A stretch of DNA of 64,000 nucleotides from Bacteroidales bacterium. GTDB lineage: Bacteria; Bacteroidota; Bacteroidia; Bacteroidales; UBA932. Below the pieces are notes generated by a model that saw nothing but the letters and a program-made list of their open reading frames with translations, made no database searches and had not been told where the DNA came from. The position numbers and the translations under genes were made by a program. Shown piece after piece: positions 58,145-64,000 of this stretch. Where the stretch lies: the NCBI GenBank assembly GCA_017443025.1, contig JAFSPG010000013.1:1-64000 (forward strand), in the 5' to 3' direction. Within the stretch, counting starts at the first letter, position 1. Every line of letters begins with the position of its first letter.

Positions 58145-61141
58145 TTAGAAAGTTAACTCGATACCGCCTACAATAGACTTGGTAGTAGGATAAGCACCTG
58201 CGCCGCTTCCGGTTACGCCCTGCTCGGGATCCCAGAAGTAAACGTCGTTGAAGCAGTAGAGATTAAGTCCGCTCACATAAACCTTGGCATTCTTGACGCC
58301 AACTTTCTTGGTGAGTGACTGAGGAAGAGTGTAAGAGAGGGTTACATCCTTTACGCGGAGGTAACTTGCGTTCTCGAGGTAGCGGTCGCTTTCCCACTCG
58401 TTAGAGTTGGAAGTGGTACCTGCAACAGGTTTCGGGTTGACACCGTTGTCGCCGGGCTTCTTCCAGTAGTTAAGCTGGGAAGCGAACTGATTCATGGTCA
58501 TGAAAGCACCGTCGGAATTGAGGTAATGGTTCTCGTTCAGTAGGAGAATCTGGTGACCTGCCTTGAACTCGAAGAATGCGGAGAGGGAGAAGCCCTTCCA
58601 TGCAACCTGGGTGTTGAAACCGCCAACCCACTTGGGTTCAGGAGAACCTGCATAGTAACGGCGGGCCTGAGCCTGGTCGTTGGTGAGGGTCTTGTTGCCC
58701 TTTTCGTCGATGGAAGCTACCCACAGGGCCTCGCCGTTGGCGGGGTTGACTCCGTAGTAGTCGTACAGATAGTAGCTGTACATGCCGCGGCCTACGACCT
58801 GACGCCTCCAGCTGCCGAGAAATTCATCTCCGCCGAGGTCGAGGATCTTGGTCTTGTTGTAAGCGGCGTTCATGCCTACGCTCCAGAAGAGGTCCTTGTT
58901 CTGAAGGATGGTGTATTCGAGCTGAATCTCAATACCGCGGTTGCGCATCGAACCAACGTTGGAGAAGATGCTGCTGAAACCGGTGGTCTGAGGGATCTGC
59001 TTGGTAAGGAGGAGGTCGACGGTCTTGCGGTTGTAAACATCGATGCTACCGGAGAGGCGGTTGTTGAATGCAGCGAAGTCGATACCGACGTTGATGGTCT
59101 TGTTCTTCTCCCAGGAGAGACGCCTGTTCTCGATCTGTGAAGGAAGGTAACCGGTAAGGCCGTTGTAGATGGCGGAGCCATAAAGGCCGTATGCATTGTA
59201 AGCAGAGATACCGTTGTTACCATTCACACCGTAGCTGACGCGCAGCTTGAGGAGGTCGAGATTCTTGATGCCCTTGAGGAACTTCTCGTTGGTGGCGTTC
59301 CAGGATGCGGAAATTGACCAGAAAGCACCCCATTTGTTGTCCTCGCCGAAGAGGGAAGAACCATCCTCACGGAAGGTAGCCTGGGCGAAGTAGCGGTTGT
59401 CGTAGTTGTAATCGACGATACCGAAGAAGGAGAGCATGGTCTCGGCAGACTCACCGTAACCGATTTCGGTAGTGGTCTGGTCGGCCGTGGTATGATAAGG
59501 CATGTTAGGATCAACCTCAGGAGAATAAGCCTCACGATAGTGGGTCTTGTAAGTCATAGCCTCCTGACCGACGAGGGCGCGGAGAGAATGATAACCACCG
59601 AAGATGTTGCTGTAAGTGATGGTATTGGAGGTTGTCAGCTGCTGAAGATACTGATCAACGTTGTCAAGCTGGTTAGCGGTAGAGTTCTTGTGACCTACGG
59701 GGCTGTAGTAGTGGTTGGTCTCCTGGAAGAACTGCTCCATGGAGTTCTTGGTCTCGATTTCGAGATTCTTGATAGGGGTCCACTTGAGATTTACGGTACC
59801 GTTGAGGTGGTAAATCTTCTCCCAGTTGTCATCAGTGGCTGCAACTACGCGGGGGTTCTCACCGGAGTTGATGCCTTCTACGCTGATGTACTTACCGTTC
59901 TCGTCGGTGAGCTGCTGCCAGGGAAGGAGAGTCTCGCCGGCCCAGAGAGGGGAAGCATAGTAGAGGGAGTTCATAGGAACGTTCGACTGCTTGGTGTAAG
60001 CGAGGTTGAAACGTACGCCGGACTCGAGGTTGTCGAGGAGCTTGTAAGAAGCATTGATACGGCCCTGGAGTCTCTGGAATTCTACACCGTAGAACACACC
60101 TTCGTCGTTCTGGGCGGAGAATGATGAGTAGTACTTGGCGCGGGAGTTACCGCCACGGGCGGAAATTTCGTATTCCTGGGTCTTGCCGGTGCGGGAGAAC
60201 TCGCGGAGGGCGTTGTAGGTCTTGCCATTAAGGATGGAGAGAGGACGATAATAACCACTTTTGGGGTTATCGGGATCCTGGCCTGCGTTGATGATGGCAT
60301 CCCTCTGGTAACCGAGGAGCTCCTTGGCGGTCATCATACGGAAATCAGTGTCGGGGTTGAGCCAGTTGACACCGACCTTGGCACGGGCTGTGAAGACAGC
60401 CTTGCCTTCCTTACCGCTCTTAGTGGTAACGAGGATAACACCGTTAGCTGCACGTGAACCGTAAGCGGCTGCTGCGGCAGCGTCCTTGAGGACGGTGATG
60501 CTCTCGATGTCGTTCGGGTTGAGGTTGGTCAGGGTGCTGTTGTTAGCACTGGTGGAAACACCGAGGTTGCCGGAAACTACCGGAATACCATCGACTACCC
60601 ACAGAGGAGCGTTGCCTGCGTTGATGGAGCCATTACCACGGATACGAATCTGGGTGATAGCGCCAGGCTGGCCTGATGCTGCGGAGATGGACACACCGGC
60701 GAGTTTACCGGCAAGGGCCCTATCCACAGATGTAACAGGTGCGGAGGCGAGAGTCTCGCCCTTGACTGAAGTTACGGAACCGGTTACGGCTTCCTTTTTC
60801 TGGGTACCGTAAGCCACGATGACCGTTTCTTCGAGCACGGTTGCGTCAGCCTTAAGTGCTGCGTTGACAATTGCATTGCCGTTTACAGGCACCTCGGCGG
60901 TCTTGTAACCGTAGAAGCTGATAACGAGAACTGCTTCGGCGGGATTGGCGACCTTGAGGGAATAAGATCCGTCAGCTGCGGTCGTCGTTCCGGACATGGT
61001 TCCTTTCACGAGGACGGATGCGCCGACGAGGGTCTCGCCGGACTCAGAATCCGTCACGACACCGGCGACCTTGCTCTGAGCAAAAGCCAGTGTTGAAAGG
61101 CAAACCATAACAGCAGTTACAAAAAGCTTGATTCTTTTCAT
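58145..61141 (-). CDS. SusC/RagA-family TonB-dependent outer-membrane transporter
   Basis: 998 aa. Signal peptide (about 1-22), carboxypeptidase-regulatory-like domain (GVVTDSESGETLVGASVLVKG, 26-115), TonB box and plug (EETVIVAYGTQKKEAVTGSV, IRIRGNGSINAGNAPLWVVDGIPV, YGSRAANGVILVTTKSG), and a large barrel ending KSIVGGIELTF. Imports a large ligand with the SusD protein encoded 12 bp downstream. About 500 bp of intergenic DNA with inverted repeats separates it from a divergent SusC-like gene. Confidence 0.93.
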   Translation of the reverse strand: MKRIKLFVTAVMVCLSTLAFAQSKVAGVVTDSESGETLVGASVLVKGTMSGTTTAADGSYSLKVANPAEAVLVISFYGYKTAEVPVNGNAIVNAALKADATVLEETVIVAYGTQKKEAVTGSVTSVKGETLASAPVTSVDRALAGKLAGVSISAASGQPGAITQIRIRGNGSINAGNAPLWVVDGIPVVSGNLGVSTSANNSTLTNLNPNDIESITVLKDAAAAAAYGSRAANGVILVTTKSGKEGKAVFTARAKVGVNWLNPDTDFRMMTAKELLGYQRDAIINAGQDPDNPKSGYYRPLSILNGKTYNALREFSRTGKTQEYEISARGGNSRAKYYSSFSAQNDEGVFYGVEFQRLQGRINASYKLLDNLESGVRFNLAYTKQSNVPMNSLYYASPLWAGETLLPWQQLTDENGKYISVEGINSGENPRVVAATDDNWEKIYHLNGTVNLKWTPIKNLEIETKNSMEQFFQETNHYYSPVGHKNSTANQLDNVDQYLQQLTTSNTITYSNIFGGYHSLRALVGQEAMTYKTHYREAYSPEVDPNMPYHTTADQTTTEIGYGESAETMLSFFGIVDYNYDNRYFAQATFREDGSSLFGEDNKWGAFWSISASWNATNEKFLKGIKNLDLLKLRVSYGVNGNNGISAYNAYGLYGSAIYNGLTGYLPSQIENRRLSWEKNKTINVGIDFAAFNNRLSGSIDVYNRKTVDLLLTKQIPQTTGFSSIFSNVGSMRNRGIEIQLEYTILQNKDLFWSVGMNAAYNKTKILDLGGDEFLGSWRRQVVGRGMYSYYLYDYYGVNPANGEALWVASIDEKGNKTLTNDQAQARRYYAGSPEPKWVGGFNTQVAWKGFSLSAFFEFKAGHQILLLNENHYLNSDGAFMTMNQFASQLNYWKKPGDNGVNPKPVAGTTSNSNEWESDRYLENASYLRVKDVTLSYTLPQSLTKKVGVKNAKVYVSGLNLYCFNDVYFWDPEQGVTGSGAGAYPTTKSIVGGIELTF

Positions 61142-61299
61142 AAGCGTTACTTTAGTTAGACATTAGGTTATTGAAATAAAAAAATTTCCAATTCTAATTT
61201 ATTCCTTTGAAACGGACCTTCCCATATATTATATAGGTATAGGAGGTATCGTTCCGCGCCATTTCCTCTAAGGGGAAAATATACGCGATGCAAATAAAA

Positions 61300-61380
61300 A
61301 CAATTATTTTCATAATAAAAAATTTTAACTAAAATTTCCTAAACATGTGTTTAATAGGGCATAAATCGTTAAATAATTGT
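61300..61380. repeat. 10-bp inverted repeat in divergent promoter region
   Basis: ACAATTATTT at 61300-61309 and AAATAATTGT at 61371-61380, perfect, 61-bp spacing. Possible paired operator half-sites. Confidence 0.45.
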
Positions 61381-61441
61381 CATTTTTTTGCACGTTTATC
61401 GTTTTATTTTGAAAAACTGTAAGTAAACACCCCTATTAAAC
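61349..61441. repeat. 11-bp inverted repeat in divergent promoter region
   Basis: GTTTAATAGGG at 61349-61359 and CCCTATTAAAC at 61431-61441, perfect, interlocked with the 10-bp pair. Mirror-placed upstream elements for the two divergent transcripts would look like this. Confidence 0.5.
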
Positions 61442-61554
61442 TTACATTTTATAAGGTTTTTTTCGCGAAAAAATCGTACATTTTGCCTTTCTCGCCAGCA
61501 ATACACCAGCCTTTTTGGGCCGCATTTTCTCTACGAAATAAGGTCAATAGCGTA

Positions 61555-61575
61555 TCCTTAGGTCTAACCTAAGGA
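61555..61575 (+). promoter_or_regulatory. 9-bp hairpin in the leader of the plus-strand SusC gene
   Basis: TCCTTAGGT, loop CTA, ACCTAAGGA, perfect; about 88 bp before the ATG. No T-run follows, so not a terminator. May be an operator or an RNA leader structure. Confidence 0.45.
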
Positions 61576-61662
61576 AAACTATACTTAACTGACTGATAAT
61601 AATTAAAACCATTATTCAATCAATCATTAATTAATTTATTCAATCATTAAAACCAAACGCTT

Positions 61663-64000
61663 ATGAAAAAAGCAAAACTGTTTCTGACAGCAGTTGCTAT
61701 GGTCTGCGCGATTTTGTTTGCTTCGGCTCAGCCTCAGCGTGTATCCGGTGTGGTAACAGACCGGAGCGGTGAGCCTCTGGCTGGAGTGTCAGTCGTGGTT
61801 GACGGTACAACAACCGGTGTTATAACCGGAGCTGACGGCGTTTTCAACATCAGTGCAAAAACTGGTCAGACGCTTTGTTTCTACTATTACGGCATGGTGT
61901 CACAGCGACTGGACGTTACTGGGCAACAGCTGAATGTTCAGATGGAAGAGGACACGATGCTTCTGGATGAGGTAGTCGTTACAGCCATGGGTATTTCACG
62001 AAGTGAAAAATCTATCGGTTTTGCTGCGACTACAGTAAAAAATGATGACATTATCGGCCAGCACGCTACGAATGTTACTACGGCACTTGCAGGTAAAGTC
62101 GCCGGTATGCAGGTCTCTTCAACGACAACGGATCCAGGTGCAGCTACAAGTGTCATCATTCGAGGTTTCAGTTCTATCAACTCTTCAAACCAGCCACTAT
62201 ATGTTGTGGACAATATCATAGTTGGTGGTATGGGAAGCCTGGCTAGCGAAGATATAGTTAGTATGACCGTCCTAAAGGGCGCTGCCGCTACTGCACTCTA
62301 TGGCTCCCGTGCTGCTAACGGTGTTATATTGATTACAACCAAGCAAGGGTCTCGTGGTGCTGACAAAGACTTTACCCTTTCGTATAGTGGCGGTATTGAA
62401 GCCCGTCAGGTTTCCCAGTTGCCTACTTACCAGAATAGTTACGGACAGGGATGGAATGGCACACAGACATTCATAGAGAATGGCTCCTGGGGGCCCAAAC
62501 TCGATGGTTCCATGCAGCCTTATGGCCCGATTTGGAATGGTTACCAGCTTTACCACAAGTATGTGGCTCAGTCGGACAACGTAAAGGATTTCTTCGAACT
62601 TGGATGGAGCCACAAACATAATATATCTCTCTCCGGAGTGTCCAGCGACCAGAAGATGACATATTTCCTGTCTTACTCCAATGCCAGCGATAATGGTATC
62701 ATTCCGGGCGACAAGGATACATATAGAAGAAGCGGTCTCGCTCTTCGTGGTTCTTATGCACCTACCAGTTGGATCAAGATCTCTTCCCAGGTAAATTTTG
62801 CGACATCAAAGACCAATTCAGTGGGAATGTTTCAGGGAACATCCCTCATTGATGGTATATACGAAATGGCACGTGATGTTTCATTGGTTGATTTAAAAAA
62901 CCTTCCGGCGGCGTTCAATTCTCCTGAAGCGTATTTTACACCTTATGGCATTACCAGTCCGTATTGGGCTATTGAGAACTATTACAGGCAAACCAACAGC
63001 AAGCAAATCTATGGCAAGATTCAGGCTGATATAAAACCGATAGAGCATTTGACTCTCACGTATCGCTATGGATTCAACTACAGCGACTATGACTATAAAT
63101 CGGGAGTACCCCAGATTGTTCTTGATGACGCTCTGATTTATGCTGACTTTGGCTATCCTCCGTCCAATCTGAACTCTACCGGTACAGTATATGCCGAATA
63201 CAATCGAAGCTACGAAACCAATCACGATTTTCTTGTCTCCTATGAGAATAAATACCTCAATAACAGACTGAATGTCAGTGCTGTAGCGGGCTTGAATATA
63301 AACGAACGCTTCGAAACCACCTTGGTCGGGCAGACCGATAACCTTGCCGTGTATTCCGGTTTCTGGAATTTGAGTAACGGTGCAACCAAAACAGAGATCT
63401 CCGACAGTCAGAGCAAGCGTCGTTTAACGGGTCTGTATGGTGATGTAACTCTCGGATGGGACGACAGCATCTTTTTGGGTTTGACAGCCCGTAACGACTG
63501 GTCTTCCACACTGCCGATCAATAAAAACCATTTCTTCTATCCGGGCGCGACCCTCAGTTGGATATTCACGAATTACCTGCCGAAAAACGACATATTATCC
63601 TTCGGTAAAATCCGTCTTGCATATGGTAAGACTGGTAGCGATGCCGGAGTATATAACACTAATCCTACTTACGCCCAAGCTAGTTTCAGTGGCGTATATG
63701 GCAGCGGTATAGCATCATTCCCGATGAATTCCGCCAATGCTTTCCGCCGCGGATATTCCATCCCGTCTGATAAGCTGCGGCCTGAGATGACCACAGAATT
63801 TGAGGTGGGTGCGAATCTGAGGTGCCTTAATGGTCGCATCGGATTGGATGTTGCGTATTACAACCGTCTGACAACAGATCAGATTTTTTCCATCAGCATA
63901 GATCCTTCTACCGGATATACCGGAATGGTTTATAATGCCGGGGATGTTCGTAACCAAGGTGTTGAATTGCTCCTCGATTTAACTCCCGTTCAGACACGTG
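61663..64000 (+). CDS. SusC/RagA-family TonB-dependent transporter (partial, cut by window end)
   Basis: 779 codons visible from the ATG at 61663. Signal peptide (about 1-23), carboxypeptidase-regulatory-like domain (GVVTDRSGEPLAGVSVVVDG), plug (LDEVVVTAMGISRSEKS, VIIRGFSSINSSNQPLYVVDN, YGSRAANGVILITTKQG), then barrel strands. Different from the minus-strand SusC in plug and barrel, so a different ligand is expected. A SusD partner would be beyond 64000. Confidence 0.92.
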   Translation, partial: MKKAKLFLTAVAMVCAILFASAQPQRVSGVVTDRSGEPLAGVSVVVDGTTTGVITGADGVFNISAKTGQTLCFYYYGMVSQRLDVTGQQLNVQMEEDTMLLDEVVVTAMGISRSEKSIGFAATTVKNDDIIGQHATNVTTALAGKVAGMQVSSTTTDPGAATSVIIRGFSSINSSNQPLYVVDNIIVGGMGSLASEDIVSMTVLKGAAATALYGSRAANGVILITTKQGSRGADKDFTLSYSGGIEARQVSQLPTYQNSYGQGWNGTQTFIENGSWGPKLDGSMQPYGPIWNGYQLYHKYVAQSDNVKDFFELGWSHKHNISLSGVSSDQKMTYFLSYSNASDNGIIPGDKDTYRRSGLALRGSYAPTSWIKISSQVNFATSKTNSVGMFQGTSLIDGIYEMARDVSLVDLKNLPAAFNSPEAYFTPYGITSPYWAIENYYRQTNSKQIYGKIQADIKPIEHLTLTYRYGFNYSDYDYKSGVPQIVLDDALIYADFGYPPSNLNSTGTVYAEYNRSYETNHDFLVSYENKYLNNRLNVSAVAGLNINERFETTLVGQTDNLAVYSGFWNLSNGATKTEISDSQSKRRLTGLYGDVTLGWDDSIFLGLTARNDWSSTLPINKNHFFYPGATLSWIFTNYLPKNDILSFGKIRLAYGKTGSDAGVYNTNPTYAQASFSGVYGSGIASFPMNSANAFRRGYSIPSDKLRPEMTTEFEVGANLRCLNGRIGLDVAYYNRLTTDQIFSISIDPSTGYTGMVYNAGDVRNQGVELLLDLTPVQTR

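Larger units (their letters stand above)
61142..61662. promoter_or_regulatory. 521-bp intergenic region between divergent SusC genes
   Basis: AT-rich, no credible gene. Holds three inverted repeats: ACAATTATTT/AAATAATTGT (61300-61309, 61371-61380), GTTTAATAGGG/CCCTATTAAAC (61349-61359, 61431-61441), and a hairpin TCCTTAGGT-CTA-ACCTAAGGA (61555-61575). No full Bacteroidota promoter was found for either gene; near matches TTTATTTG (minus, 61298-61291) and TTATTTTG (plus, 61404-61411) each miss one base. Likely contains control sites for both operons. Confidence 0.5.

Overview
The window reads as a chromosomal segment of a Bacteroidota bacterium, most likely a gut-type member of the Bacteroidales (inference). 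The support is: SusC/SusD pairs, fimbrillin-like lipoproteins in the Mfa/FimA style, subtilases with type IX secretion (T9SS) C-terminal domains, a complete Rnf complex, and several intergenic matches to the Bacteroidota promoter TTTG-N19/20-TAnnTTTG. No phage, insertion sequence, CRISPR array or rRNA gene was seen.

Layout. 1-15150 (minus strand): a long, tightly coupled surface-fimbria cluster. It runs DUF3575 protein, DUF5119-like anchor lipoprotein, six fimbrillin-like lipoproteins, a second DUF3575 protein, an OmpA-like protein, an outer-membrane barrel, then two more fimbrillins, the last cut by the window edge. 15474-23815 (minus): two tandem deoxynucleoside kinases, a TGS-type nucleoside kinase, uvrA, a metallo-beta-lactamase-fold hydrolase, xseA and a small plug-domain lipoprotein. 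23820-31766 (minus): the rnfBCDGEA operon with an RseC-like gene, dnaB and a C4 zinc-ribbon coiled-coil protein. 31837-34088 (minus): a MerR regulator and two membrane-anchored M23 peptidases. 34230-42812 (plus): alaS, an LptG-Fmt fusion, a thiamine pyrophosphokinase, a membrane polyferredoxin and a Tat-exported aldo/keto reductase with ferredoxin motifs. 42866-53943: two T9SS-type subtilase/PorV-like modules on the minus strand. They flank a tRNA-Ser, a PorV-like gene with its middle deleted, and an AT-rich plus-strand CsgG/DUF4810/DUF799 operon. 54048-61141 (minus): a SusC/SusD operon with two accessory lipoproteins. 61663-64000 (plus): a second, divergent SusC-like receptor, cut by the window end.

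The most unusual signals are these. (1) Nested palindromic elements of one architecture are inserted in frame inside xseA and the polyferredoxin gene, and a different short palindrome sits in frame at the 3' end of rnfG; this recalls the Rickettsia palindromic elements. (2) A lipopolysaccharide-export permease and methionyl-tRNA formyltransferase form one uninterrupted reading frame, with a topology that would place the enzyme on the cytoplasmic side of the inner membrane. (3) Two subtilases carry both a lipobox and a T9SS sorting domain. (4) An array of tandem fimbrillin paralogs is coupled by start/stop overlaps. (5) Inverted repeats lie between the divergent SusC genes. Functions are assigned from recognisable motifs and family knowledge only; no database search was run.
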